DNA from: JAYVYM01 sp046593925
GTDB lineage: Bacteria; Actinomycetota; Actinomycetes; Mycobacteriales; SCTD01
Direction of reading: 5' to 3'
DNA: 36,201 nt
NCBI GenBank assembly: GCA_046593925.1
Contig: JBKJQN010000091.1
Coordinates: 1-36,201 of the forward strand
The notes beneath the pieces were generated by a model. The model saw only the letters and a program-made list of their open reading frames with translations, had not been told where the DNA came from and did no database searches. How positions within the stretch are numbered: the first letter of the stretch is position 1; every line of letters starts with the position of its first letter. The position numbers and the translations under genes are program-made. Below, in pieces: positions 26,099-33,366 of this stretch.

Positions 26099-26658
26099 GC
26101 GGCTGTGGCCCGCCGGCGGGCCAGCCAGCCGCTTGCGCCCAGGAGCAGCCCGACCGCGCCGAGCAACAGGCCCGGGCCGACCGCCGTGCCGGGGATGGGC
26201 TCCGCAGCTGCCGACGCCGATGTCGCTGTCGCTGCCGACGTTCCCGCTCCCGAAACGGCCAGGTCGAAGTGCAGCGCGCCTACGACCGGGTGCCCGTCAT
26301 CGGCCGAGACCAGCCGGTAGGACACCCGGTAGCGCCCCGGGACGGCGAGTCGGTCGAGCGCCTGCGTCACGCTGCCCCCGTCCACCAGGGCCGGGCCGTG
26401 CTGGCGTCGTACGCCGTCCGGACCCGTCACCGTCACCGCGCCGACGCCCGGTCCCAGCGCCTCGTCGAAGACCAGCCGGACACGGGACGGCGAGACCTCG
26501 AGGACGGCGCCCGCGGCCGGATCGCTGGCCACGAGCGTGCTGTGCGCCAGGGCCGGGGCAGCGCTCAGCAGCACCAGCGCCACCGACGAGGCGAGGGCAG
26601 CAGCCATCTGTAGCCCAGGCCTGCCGGCGTCCCCCACGCCTGACCGGCCGCTCGTCAC
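26095..26658 (-). CDS. copC: CopC family copper-binding protein
   Basis: Protein of 187 aa. A signal peptide ends in AAPALA, leaving a mature N-terminal His (HSTLVASDPAAG), the first Cu(II) ligand in the CopC family. DDGHPVVGALHFDL supplies the Asp and His of the second part of the site. A Ser/Thr/Ala linker and one C-terminal membrane helix with an RRR stop follow, so it is anchored to the outside of the membrane. GTG 26658 is preferred because it keeps Arg residues in the signal n-region; GTG 26694 is an alternative and ATG 26607 would leave none. First gene of copC-copD and divergent from the oxidase. Confidence 0.88.
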   Translation of the reverse strand: MTSGRSGVGDAGRPGLQMAAALASSVALVLLSAAPALAHSTLVASDPAAGAVLEVSPSRVRLVFDEALGPGVGAVTVTGPDGVRRQHGPALVDGGSVTQALDRLAVPGRYRVSYRLVSADDGHPVVGALHFDLAVSGAGTSAATATSASAAAEPIPGTAVGPGLLLGAVGLLLGASGWLARRRATAA

Positions 26659-26688
26659 AGCCCGAAGGTAGCCACCTCCCGGCGCGCT

Positions 26689-26710
26689 GCCCACCCCCCC
26701 GACCGGGGGG
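26689..26710. promoter_or_regulatory. GC-rich palindrome, candidate CsoR-type copper operator
   Basis: GCCCACCCCCCC, then GACC, then GGGGGG forms a near-perfect dyad in the gap between copC and the multicopper oxidase. Actinobacterial CsoR operators are C-run/G-run dyads of this kind, and the left half resembles the known M. tuberculosis csoR operator. No csoR gene is in the window. The dyad is seen; CsoR binding is inferred. Confidence 0.45.
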
Positions 26711-26790
26711 CCGCCGGCTATTCACTTGACGGGGCCGGGCCGCAGGATCACCCTTACCCCGCGTGTGATGCTCGGGGGGGCTGACCTGCG

Positions 26791-28261
26791 ATGACCAGTC
26801 GGTCTGTGAGCGTCAACCGGCGCACCGTGCTGCGCCTCGGGGCCGCCGGGCTGCTGGCCCCGGGCCTGCTCGCCGCCTCCGACCGGGTGCCCCGGCTGCG
26901 GCCGGCGCAGGTACCCCGTTTCGCCGTCGACTTGCCCATCCCCCCCGTGTTGCGACCGGACGTCGCCGGCGGCATCGAGCACTACGTCATCACGCAGCGC
27001 GAGGCCGCCGTCCAGGTGCTGCCGCCGGGGCTGCCCGCCACCCCGGTCTGGGGCTACGAAGGGATGTTCCCCGGCCCGACCATCGTGGCCACCCGTGGTC
27101 GGCCGGTGCACGTACGACAGGTCAACCGGCTGCCACAGGACGTGTCGGTGCATCTGCACGGCTCCGCGAGCCGTTCCGAGGACGACGGGCAGCCGTACCT
27201 GCCGATCGCCCCGGGACAGCAGCGGACCTACCACTACGACAACGACCAGCGGGCGGCGACGCTCTGGTACCACGACCACGACGACATGCGGACCTCACGG
27301 CACGTCTACCGCGGGCTCGCCGGGATGTACCTGCTGCACGACCCCGCCGAGGACTCCCTCGGGCTGCCGTCCGGCGAGTACGACGTGCCGCTCATCCTGC
27401 AGGACCGGATCTTCGACGTGGACGGCCGGCTGGTCTACGACGACAACGCCGGGAGCGGCCTGCTGGGCGACATTGCTGTGGTGAACGGCGCCGCCTGGCC
27501 GCGGCTGCGCGTCGAGGCCCGCCGCTACCGGTTCCGGGTGCTGGTCGCCGCCAACTCCCGGGCCTACCTGCTGGGCCTGGGTGGCGGCCTGCCCTTCACC
27601 GTGGTGGCCAGCGACAGCGGCCTGCTCGAGCGGCCCGTCCGCACCCGGACGCTGCTGGCTGCCAACGCCGAGCGGTACGACGCTGCTGGCTGCCAACGCC
27701 GAGCGGTACGACGTCGTCATCGACTTCTCGCAGGTCCCGGTCGGCAGCTCGGTCGAGCTGCAGGACCAGGCCCAGATCGGCCGGGGGCGCACCCTGCTGC
27801 GCTTCGACGTCGTACGTTCGCGCGGCGACCAGAGCCGGGTGCCGGCCCGGCTCTGCGAGCTGGCGCCGCTCGCCGCCGACCGACCAGCCGACCGGGTCTG
27901 GCGGTTCGGCCGGGATGCGTCCGGCACCTTCGTCATCAACGGCCAGCCGTACGACGTGGACCGTGTCGACGCGCGACCGCGGCTCGGAAGTACCGAGGTG
28001 TGGGAGTTCCGGACGGTGGGCGCCGGGTTCTTCCACCCCGTGCACCCGCACCTGGTGAGCTTCCAGGTCCTGAGCCGCGACGGCAGACCGCCGGCGCCGT
28101 ACGAGCGCGGGCGCAAGGACACCGTCTTTGTCGGCGACTCACAGGTGGTGCGGGTTGCTGCCCGCTTCGGGCCACACACCGGCCGTTACGTCATGCACTG
28201 CCACAACCTCGTCCACGAGGACCACTCGATGATGACCCAGTTCGAGGTCGTCACGGCTTAG
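26791..28261 (+). pseudogene. Multicopper oxidase, frame broken by a 31-bp tandem duplication
   Basis: The N-terminal half is read from ATG 26791. A twin-arginine motif (NRRTVLRLG) marks Tat export of a folded protein. The first two copper motifs are HLH (H121, H123) and HDH (H161, H163). At 27649-27710 a perfect 31-bp direct repeat shifts the frame. The C-terminal half, with HPVHPH (28034-28051) and HCHNLVHEDHSMM (type 1 and type 2/3 copper ligands), continues in another frame to TAG 28261. Removing one repeat unit gives an intact protein of 479 aa of the CueO/bilirubin-oxidase type, likely a periplasmic Cu(I) oxidase. As written, the product would run to 28359 as a 522-aa protein lacking all C-terminal copper ligands. 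Both halves otherwise look unblemished, so the lesion is recent, reversible, or a sequencing error. Confidence 0.88.
27649..27710 (+). repeat. Perfect 31-bp tandem duplication inside the multicopper oxidase gene
   Basis: The unit at 27649-27679 (starting ACGCTGCTGGCTGCC) is repeated exactly at 27680-27710, and a third partial match (ACG) follows. In protein terms LLAANAERYD is doubled with a frame change. 31 is not a multiple of three, so the copy number decides whether the oxidase is read through. Confidence 0.95.
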
Positions 28262-28271
28262 GAGGATCCGC

Positions 28272-28607
28272 ATGCGCACCACCATCACCACGGCCTTCCT
28301 CGGCATCGCGGTCGCAAGCTTCGTCATGGTCGCGCCGGCCGCTGACGCCGCGACGGTGACGCCGGTCAAGGTCATCGACTTCGCGTTCACACCCAAGCTG
28401 GTCACGATCAGGCACGGAAGCGCGGTGAAGTGGACCAACCGTTCCACCTTCTTCCAGCACTCCGTCACGAGGACAGCCGGCGCATGGACCATCGACCGCA
28501 CGCTGTCCCCGGGCGCCGCGGTGTCCCAGACGTTCCTCAGGCCCGGCACGTACAGCTACCACTGCAAGTTCCACTCGGTCATGGTCGGCAAGGTGGTCGT
28601 GACGTAG
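28272..28607 (+). CDS. Secreted cupredoxin (plastocyanin/amicyanin-like)
   Basis: Protein of 111 aa. A signal peptide (about 1-27, ending AADA) precedes a small cupredoxin fold. The type 1 copper ligands are His in FFQHSVT and the Cys, His and Met of YHCKFHSVM, spaced C-x2-H-x2-M as in amicyanin. It probably carries electrons to or from the neighbouring oxidase, or buffers exported copper. A strong GGAGG site lies at 28261-28265 just before ATG 28272, and the gap to the oxidase stop is 10 bp, so the two are one operon. Confidence 0.9.
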   Translation: MRTTITTAFLGIAVASFVMVAPAADAATVTPVKVIDFAFTPKLVTIRHGSAVKWTNRSTFFQHSVTRTAGAWTIDRTLSPGAAVSQTFLRPGTYSYHCKFHSVMVGKVVVT

Positions 28608-28632
28608 CGGGCGACGGGTCCGGAGGCAGGGC

Positions 28633-29175
28633 ATGCGCGCCGCGGCCGGGCCCGCCGCCGCCGCCGTCGCGCTCGTACTGATGGTGGGCTGTGGCTCGAA
28701 CAGCACGGCGCGGCCGGCCGCCACCGCAGCCTCGATCGATCCGGGCCAGCCGGCCGGCCCGTCGGCGGCGGCCGACCCATCCGCGACGGCCGGCGACGTC
28801 CGGCTCGAGGTGACCGGTTTCCACGTGTACCCGCTGCCGGCGGGAGACGTCGGGGCGACCCGGGCCGCGGCGGCTTTCGGCGTACCCGTCGCCCAGGTCG
28901 CGCAGATGCACCTGCTCATGACCCTGGTCAACGTGGGCGGCGCGGACCGCAGTGTGGCTTCCGACGACGTCCGGCTGATTCTCGGCGCCGTCACCGTCGA
29001 GCCGGCCACCACCGACACCTTCCCGCCCGCCGCCCTGCACCCGGGCGAGCAGAGCGAGACCGCCGTCGGCTTCGACGTGGCGGTACGTGGTGGCTCGGGC
29101 GCCGTGACGTTGCGGTGGACGCACGACGGCAGGAGCACGGTCATCCCGATCGGCGCGGCGCAGCAGGCGGGCTGA
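28633..29175 (+). CDS. Putative lipoprotein in the copper cluster
   Basis: Protein of 180 aa. A hydrophobic signal ends in LMVGCGSN, a lipobox-like site with the Cys as likely lipid anchor. An Ala/Pro/Ser-rich linker leads to one beta-sandwich domain (VRLEVTGFHVYPLPAGD, HLLMTLVNVGGADRSV, LHPGEQSETAVGFDV) that resembles DUF4352-like immunoglobulin folds. A Met/His pair (QMHLLM) could bind copper, but that is a guess. A GGAGG site lies 12 bp upstream of ATG 28633. It follows the cupredoxin by 25 bp in the same orientation, suggesting a role in the same extracytoplasmic copper system. Confidence 0.75.
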   Translation: MRAAAGPAAAAVALVLMVGCGSNSTARPAATAASIDPGQPAGPSAAADPSATAGDVRLEVTGFHVYPLPAGDVGATRAAAAFGVPVAQVAQMHLLMTLVNVGGADRSVASDDVRLILGAVTVEPATTDTFPPAALHPGEQSETAVGFDVAVRGGSGAVTLRWTHDGRSTVIPIGAAQQAG

Positions 29176-29234
29176 CCCGCCGTCGGCCGACAGCTAGGCA
29201 GCGGAACGAGCGGAGGTGAGTGATCAGCGACGGC

Positions 29235-29258
29235 GGGGCCCATCAGCGGGCTGGCCCC
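29235..29258. other. Short GC hairpin between lipoprotein and second cupredoxin genes
   Basis: GGGGCC (29235-29240) faces GGCCCC (29253-29258) over a 12-nt loop. It could be a weak terminator or attenuator in the copper operon; the stem is short and no U-run follows. Confidence 0.3.
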
Positions 29259-29331
29259 GACGCCGTCACACCGGGCCTGCACGGAGCAGGCACTGAGGGA
29301 GAATCAGCTCAGAAGGGGCGGGCTGGTCGCC

Positions 29332-29616
29332 GTGGTGGCACTCGCGGCCGCCACGGCGAGCGGCACCGCCGCTGCCGGCGCCGACGGCGCGGCCGCCAAG
29401 GTTGAGGCGCTCGCCAAGCACGACGCCGACGGCAAGCCGCCGATCGACCACATCCTGGTCAACGTCGGCAGGACGGGGCTGAACACCGAGGGTGACAGTC
29501 GGATCCTGTTGCCGCGCCAGTCGCTGTTCGCCACCGTGACTGCGCCGGCCGGTACGACGCTGAACTACGTCTGCGCCATCCATCCCTGGATGCAGGCCAA
29601 GATCCACGTCACCTGA
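29332..29616 (+). CDS. Second cupredoxin-like secreted protein, start uncertain
   Basis: About 94 aa as read from GTG 29332. The C-terminal VTAPAGTTLNYVCAIHPWMQAKIHV is a type 1 copper site with C-x2-H-x2-M spacing; His in PPIDHILV is the only candidate for the fourth ligand. The N-terminal VVALAAATASG looks like the hydrophobic part of a signal peptide, but without its basic n-region. The basic residues (LRRGGL) lie just upstream in frame, with no ATG, GTG or TTG codon before them until the stop at 29221. So the start may be a rare CTG (29293), or the 5' end may be damaged. It is last of the copper operon arm. Confidence 0.65.
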   Translation: MVALAAATASGTAAAGADGAAAKVEALAKHDADGKPPIDHILVNVGRTGLNTEGDSRILLPRQSLFATVTAPAGTTLNYVCAIHPWMQAKIHVT

Positions 29617-29732
29617 GCCAGCTGCCTACCGACGGTCGGCGCTCCGTTCAGCCGGTCATTGTGCTCGTCGACACCGGCGTGTCGCGAGCTCGATGTCCGG
29701 ATGACGGCGGGCGGACCTTCGCGACCGGGCGT

Positions 29733-30896
29733 TCAGTACAGCGGGGCGACCCGGATCTTCCCACCGGCCGGCGTGTCGACGTCCAGCACGGCGAACGCGT
29801 CAGCCGAGGCAGCCCCCCGCAGCATCGCGGCGCCCGCGTGACCGGTGGGCCGGGCGAGCCCGGCGGTCAGCCGCACCGGCACCAGCCGGGTACCGGGGCC
29901 GGCGGTCACGGCATCGGTCAGCCGTGCGAGGCCCAGCGGCGGCAACGGCCGTCCGGCGAGCCCCGCCAGCACCGGGCCCGCGGTGGTCACGAGCGCGGCG
30001 AGCGCGGCCAGCGGGTTGCCTGGCAGCCCGACGACCAGCCGCCCGTCGGGCAGCCGGGCGAGGGTCTGCGGGTGCCCGGGACGTACGTCTACGCCCGTGA
30101 TCAGCACCTGCGCGCCGAGCGCGGCGAGCGCACCGGCGAGGTGGTCGGCCGGGCCGTGCGACGACGCGCCGCTGGTGAGCAGCAGGTCCCCGCCGATCGT
30201 GGACAGGGCGCCCACCAACGCCCCCGGCGCGTCGCCGACGTGCCGCAGCCCCGTCAGCCGGCCACCCAGCGCCGCGACGGTCCCGGACAGGAGCGGACCG
30301 ACGGCGTCGCGGACGGAGCCGCCACGAGGCTGGCCCGACATGAGCAGCTCGTCTCCGGTGACCAGCGCGACCACCGTCGGCCGGGGCAGCACCCGGAGCA
30401 CATCGTAACCGAGCGCGGCGGCCAGCCCGAGGGCCGCCGGCCGCAGGACTGTGCCCGCCGCGAGCACCACGGTGCGCGGGGCGCACTCCTCGCCGGCCCG
30501 TCGCACGTGCCTGCCGCGAGGGGGCTCCGCGGTCAGCTCGTTGCCGAGCAGGACACCCCGCTCGTACGGCACGACGCCGTCACCGGCAGGCACAGGTGCG
30601 CCGGTGGCGACCTCGCGGGCGTCCCCCTCGGCGAGCGGCGGCGGCGGCGGCTCGCCGGCCAGCGTCCGGCCGACGACCTCCCAGGGGCCGGGGCCACGCA
30701 CCACCCAGCCGTCCATCGCCGAGCTGTCGAACGCCGGCAGGGGGGACCGGGCCCACAACGGCTCGGCGAGCGCCTCCCCCAGCGCGTCGGCGAGGGCCAC
30801 CTCCAGCGGTGCCAGTGCGAGCGCCGCCCCGTGAGCGAGCCGCCGTGCCTCGTCCCAGCCCACGCTGGCGACCCAGTCGTCCCCACCAGCAGCCAC
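29733..30896 (-). CDS. moeA: Molybdopterin molybdenumtransferase
   Basis: Protein of 387 aa with the MoeA layout: an N-terminal segment VGWDEARRLAHGAA, the SPLPAFDSSAMDGW motif (family DNSAMDGYA), the GEPPP and ATGAPVP region, PRPTVVALVTGDEL, TSGASSHGPADHL and VGLPGNPLAAL, then a small C-terminal beta domain. MoeA inserts molybdate into adenylylated molybdopterin to finish the molybdenum cofactor. The GTG at 30896 gives a normal family length. Directly upstream on the same strand is a 5' remnant of a molybdenum-dependent nitrate reductase, so moeA probably served that enzyme; it may now serve others elsewhere. Confidence 0.9.
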   Translation of the reverse strand: MAAGGDDWVASVGWDEARRLAHGAALALAPLEVALADALGEALAEPLWARSPLPAFDSSAMDGWVVRGPGPWEVVGRTLAGEPPPPPLAEGDAREVATGAPVPAGDGVVPYERGVLLGNELTAEPPRGRHVRRAGEECAPRTVVLAAGTVLRPAALGLAAALGYDVLRVLPRPTVVALVTGDELLMSGQPRGGSVRDAVGPLLSGTVAALGGRLTGLRHVGDAPGALVGALSTIGGDLLLTSGASSHGPADHLAGALAALGAQVLITGVDVRPGHPQTLARLPDGRLVVGLPGNPLAALAALVTTAGPVLAGLAGRPLPPLGLARLTDAVTAGPGTRLVPVRLTAGLARPTGHAGAAMLRGAASADAFAVLDVDTPAGGKIRVAPLY

Positions 30897-30919
30897 CGGG
30901 CGACGGTACGTGCCGCCGG

Positions 30920-31180
30920 TCAGGCGGGCAGCCGGACCTGCCCGCACACCGCGACCTGCACCACGTCGCCGCGCACCCGGACGGCGTCCACGGGCACCCC
31001 GACAGCGCGCACCAGCGGCGAGGCGAGGCGGCCGGCCCCGGTGAGCAGGTCGGCGGACGTCCACCCCTTGCGGCACAGCCCGCCCGGCCCGGCCGCCACG
31101 ACCGCCCCGCCGTTGCCGTCGGGGTCCAGGGTCATTGCGCACTGCGGGGCGCAGTACGGGCAGGCGGTGGCGGTGGGCAC
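30920..31180 (-). pseudogene. N-terminal remnant of a molybdopterin nitrate reductase (NasA/NarB type)
   Basis: Only 86 codons remain. They encode the Fe-S and start-of-domain motif of assimilatory nitrate reductases and related oxidoreductases: CPYCAPQCAMTLDP with a C-x2-C-x3-C pattern, then GGLCRKGWTSADLL (fourth Cys), then GRLASPLVR. Normal family members continue for about 600 or more residues with the molybdopterin domains. Here the sequence changes to an unrelated tail and a stop at 30920, and moeA starts 24 bp later. So most of the gene is missing, through deletion. The start at GTG 31180 fits the family. The fragment could still be translated but cannot be a nitrate reductase. Confidence 0.7.
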
Positions 31181-31224
31181 CCCATAACCGGGCAGGCGCG
31201 GCGTTCCCCGGCCGTGTCGCCGGT

Positions 31225-31240
31225 GTTCCGGGCAGGTGAC
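31225..31240 (-). promoter_or_regulatory. GlnR-like box facing the nitrate reductase remnant
   Basis: Read on the - strand this is GTCAC, six bases, GGAAC, matching the actinobacterial GlnR pattern gTnAC-n6-GaAAC at nine of its ten fixed-length positions. It lies 45 bp upstream of GTG 31180. GlnR is the global nitrogen regulator that controls nitrate assimilation genes. The match is seen; binding is inferred. Confidence 0.45.
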
Positions 31241-31293
31241 GGGGTGCGCATGCGCCGCACCGCACGGCGTGCGGACACAACTGGTGGTCAGAT

Positions 31294-31309
31294 GTGACAC
31301 ACCTGGAAC
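31294..31309 (+). promoter_or_regulatory. GlnR-like box facing the NnaR-type gene
   Basis: GTGAC, six bases, GGAAC on the + strand, the same pattern as the box at 31225-31240 but in the opposite orientation. It lies 59 bp upstream of GTG 31368. Two outward-facing boxes in one divergent promoter region make chance less likely. Confidence 0.45.
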
Positions 31310-31367
31310 GCGGGGCGGGCAGCCTGCACGGGGCTGCGGATCGCGGGCCGGGACACCGGGAGGGTGT

Positions 31368-32219
31368 GTGGAGGAGCTACCGCTCGCCGGCTTTACCGTG
31401 GCGGTGACGGCCGCCCGGCGCCGCGAGGAGCTGACCGGGCTGCTCCGGCGACGCGGCGCACGGGTGGTGGAGGCGCCGGCGATCCGGATCGTGCCGACCG
31501 GCGACGACGAAGAGCTGCTGGCGACCACGCGCGCCTGCCTGGCCGCTGCCCCCGATGTCGTCGTCGCGACGACCGGCATCGGGTTCCGCGGCTGGATGGA
31601 GGCCGCCGACGGCTGGGGACTCGGCGAGCAGCTCCGGGCGGCCTTCGCCTCCTCCGAGCTGCTGACCCGCGGCCCGAAGGCGAAGGGGGCGGTACGCGCC
31701 GCCGGGCTGACCGAGGCGTGGGCGCCGGACAGCGAGTCGACCGACGAGGTGCTCGTCCGGCTGCTCGAGGAGGGTGTCCGGGGCCGGCGGGTCGTCGTAC
31801 AGCTGCACGGTGAGCCGCTGCCGGAGTTCTGCGGCGCCCTGCGCGCGGCCGGCGCGGAGGTCCTGGAGGTTCCGGTGTACCGGTGGGTGCCTCCGGAGGA
31901 CGTCCGGCCGCTGCGACGGCTGGTCGAGCAGCTGGCCACCGGGCAGATCGACTGTCTGACGTTCACCAGCGCCCCCGCGGTCGTCTCGCTGCTCGTGACC
32001 GCCCGGGAGCAGGGCCGCCTGGGCGCGCTGCTCGGTGCGCTGCGCAGCCAGGTGCTGGTCGCCTGCGTGGGGCCGGTGACCGCAGGCCCACTGCTGAGGG
32101 AGGGCGTGCCGGTGGTGCAGCCCGAGCGCTTCCGGCTCGGCGCGCTGGTGCGCACCGTGGTGGAGCAGCTGCCCGCCAGGCAGAGCCGGCGGCTGGCGGC
32201 CGGACAGCACCAGCTGTAG
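31368..32219 (+). CDS. Uroporphyrinogen-III synthase domain of an NnaR-type regulator (C-terminal domain lost)
   Basis: 283 aa of the HemD fold: LAGFTVAVTAARRREELTGLL, VVVATTGIGFRGW, VVVQLHGEPLPEFCGALRAAG, CLTFTSAPAV and VACVGPVTAGPLLREGVPVVQPERFRLGALV. HemD closes hydroxymethylbilane to uroporphyrinogen III. In many actinobacteria this variant is fused to a winged-helix response-regulator domain and acts as NnaR, an activator of nitrate/nitrite assimilation. Here a TAG at 32217 ends the protein just where the linker to that domain begins (ending GQHQL), and the coding pattern continues after it. GGGAGG at about 31359-31363 supports GTG 31368. The truncated protein could keep synthase activity but not DNA binding. 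Confidence 0.82.
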   Translation: MEELPLAGFTVAVTAARRREELTGLLRRRGARVVEAPAIRIVPTGDDEELLATTRACLAAAPDVVVATTGIGFRGWMEAADGWGLGEQLRAAFASSELLTRGPKAKGAVRAAGLTEAWAPDSESTDEVLVRLLEEGVRGRRVVVQLHGEPLPEFCGALRAAGAEVLEVPVYRWVPPEDVRPLRRLVEQLATGQIDCLTFTSAPAVVSLLVTAREQGRLGALLGALRSQVLVACVGPVTAGPLLREGVPVVQPERFRLGALVRTVVEQLPARQSRRLAAGQHQL

Positions 32220-32517
32220 CGGCGCGGCCACCTCGTCCCGGTGGACGGCAGCCCGGTCGACCTCACCGGTCGGCAGGTCGGCGTGCTCGCGGCCCCTGAT
32301 CCGTGCGGGGGGCAGCGTGCTGTCGAGGACGGCGATCCTGCGCGAGGGAGGGAGCGACGGCGGCGGCGACGAGCACGCAGGCGAGATGATTGTCGGCCGG
32401 CTGCGCAGCGCGCTCGGCCCGGCCGGCGTCGTCGTCGTCGAGACCGTGGTCAAGCGCGGCTACCGGCTGGCGGCGCCGGTCTCACAGCCGGTCACCACCG
32501 GCGTGCGCGAAACGTGA
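32220..32517 (+). pseudogene. Detached winged-helix DNA-binding domain of the NnaR-type regulator
   Basis: Directly after TAG 32217 the same frame continues with RGHLVPVDGSPVDLTGRQVGVLAA, the start of an OmpR-type winged helix. One extra C in the run at 32293-32296 then shifts the frame, after which LIRAGGSVLSRTAILRE and GEMIVGRLRSALGPAG with VVVETVVKRGYRLAAP complete the domain to a TGA at 32515. A conserved Trp after AILRE (usual pattern VWGD) is also missing. So at least two lesions, a nonsense codon and a frameshift, separate the domain from its synthase part. Confidence 0.8.
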
Positions 32518-32766
32518 CAACCGGGCCGTGCGGGCGAGACGGCCCGGTCACGACTGCTGCCTGACGTCCACCGCAGCGGCCGGGATCGGCTGCACCGCGA
32601 CCGGAAGGCGATCCCGTGACGGCAACCCTCGAGCGCACCGCAGCCCCCCGACACACAAACTCGGTAGCGCCAGGCCGTGAGCACGCTCAGCAAGGCCCGT
32701 GAACGCCGACATTGCGTGCCCGGTCATCGACGGACAATGTCGTGGCGGTGACCTGACGATGTCGGG
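32518..32766. other. Non-coding gap with repeat copy B
   Basis: No frame here looks coding. It carries the second copy of the 70-bp repeat and, right after it, a dyad with arms GACATTG (32708-32714) and CAATGTC (32735-32741). The 3' end of the nitroreductase gene borders it. Confidence 0.6.
32650..32719 (+). repeat. Dispersed 70-bp repeat, copy B
   Basis: From GACACACAAAC to GACATTGCGTGC, about 74 % identical to copy A (19195-19264) by ungapped comparison. The conserved ends and the following dyad suggest an element with defined borders. It lies 132 bp after the broken NnaR-type gene. Confidence 0.65.
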
Positions 32767-33366
32767 CTAGGGACCCCTGCCCGTGTCAGCGGCGTCAGCC
32801 GGTAGCACCAGCTCGGACAGCGGGCGGCGGGTCCGCACCCGGGCCTCCCGCTGGGCAAGCTCGGGTGGCAGCGGCGTACCGCCGAGCACCCCGACCGCGA
32901 CCGCGACGGACGGCCGCTGCACCTCGGGCAGGCCGAACTCCCGGCGTATGCAGTCTGCGTCGAAGCCGCCCATCTGGTGCACCAGCAGGCCCTGCGCAGC
33001 GGCCTGGACACTGAGGTGGGCGACGGCCTGGCCGGTGTCGTGCAGGTGCCAGGGGTACGCCCGACCGTCCGGCCCGGCCTGCGTCGCGACGGCCACCAGC
33101 AGCGCCGACGCCCGGGGCGCCCACGACTGGTTGCCACCGGACAGGCACCCGACCAGCCGGGCGTGCGCCGGCTCCCCGCGCAGGGTCACCAGCCAACGGG
33201 CCGGCTGGGTGTTGCCCGACGACGGCGCCCAGCGGGCCGCCTCCAGCAGCGGCAACAGGTTCTCGAACGTCAGCACGTGCGACTCGTCGAAGCCCCGCGG
33301 GCTCCAGCGCTGCGCGAGCAGCGAGTGGGTGACGAGCGGCTGGGTCACGAACCCCGTCGTACCCAC
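32767..33366 (-). CDS. Nitroreductase family protein
   Basis: Protein of 199 aa. It has the FMN-binding nitroreductase opening LLAQRWSPRGFDESHVLTFENLLPLLEAARWAPSSGNTQPARWLVTL, then DTGQAVAHLSVQAAAQGLLVHQMGGFD and a C-terminal RRPLSELV. These enzymes use NAD(P)H to reduce nitro or quinone groups; the natural substrate is unknown. The GTG at 33366 overlaps the end of the upstream MBL gene by 22 bp. It is the last gene of the mscR unit, though functional linkage to mycothiol is unproven. Confidence 0.87.
   Translation of the reverse strand: MGTTGFVTQPLVTHSLLAQRWSPRGFDESHVLTFENLLPLLEAARWAPSSGNTQPARWLVTLRGEPAHARLVGCLSGGNQSWAPRASALLVAVATQAGPDGRAYPWHLHDTGQAVAHLSVQAAAQGLLVHQMGGFDADCIRREFGLPEVQRPSVAVAVGVLGGTPLPPELAQREARVRTRRPLSELVLPADAADTGRGP

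Noticed and set aside
25022..26320. 432-aa + strand frame opposite copC-copD
   Set aside because: Arg/Gln-rich shadow of a membrane protein gene, with no domain and no conserved motif.
29262..31181. A composite mobile element spanning the MoeA region
   Set aside because: No transposase, terminal inverted repeats or target duplications were seen; the losses there are better explained by point lesions and a deletion.
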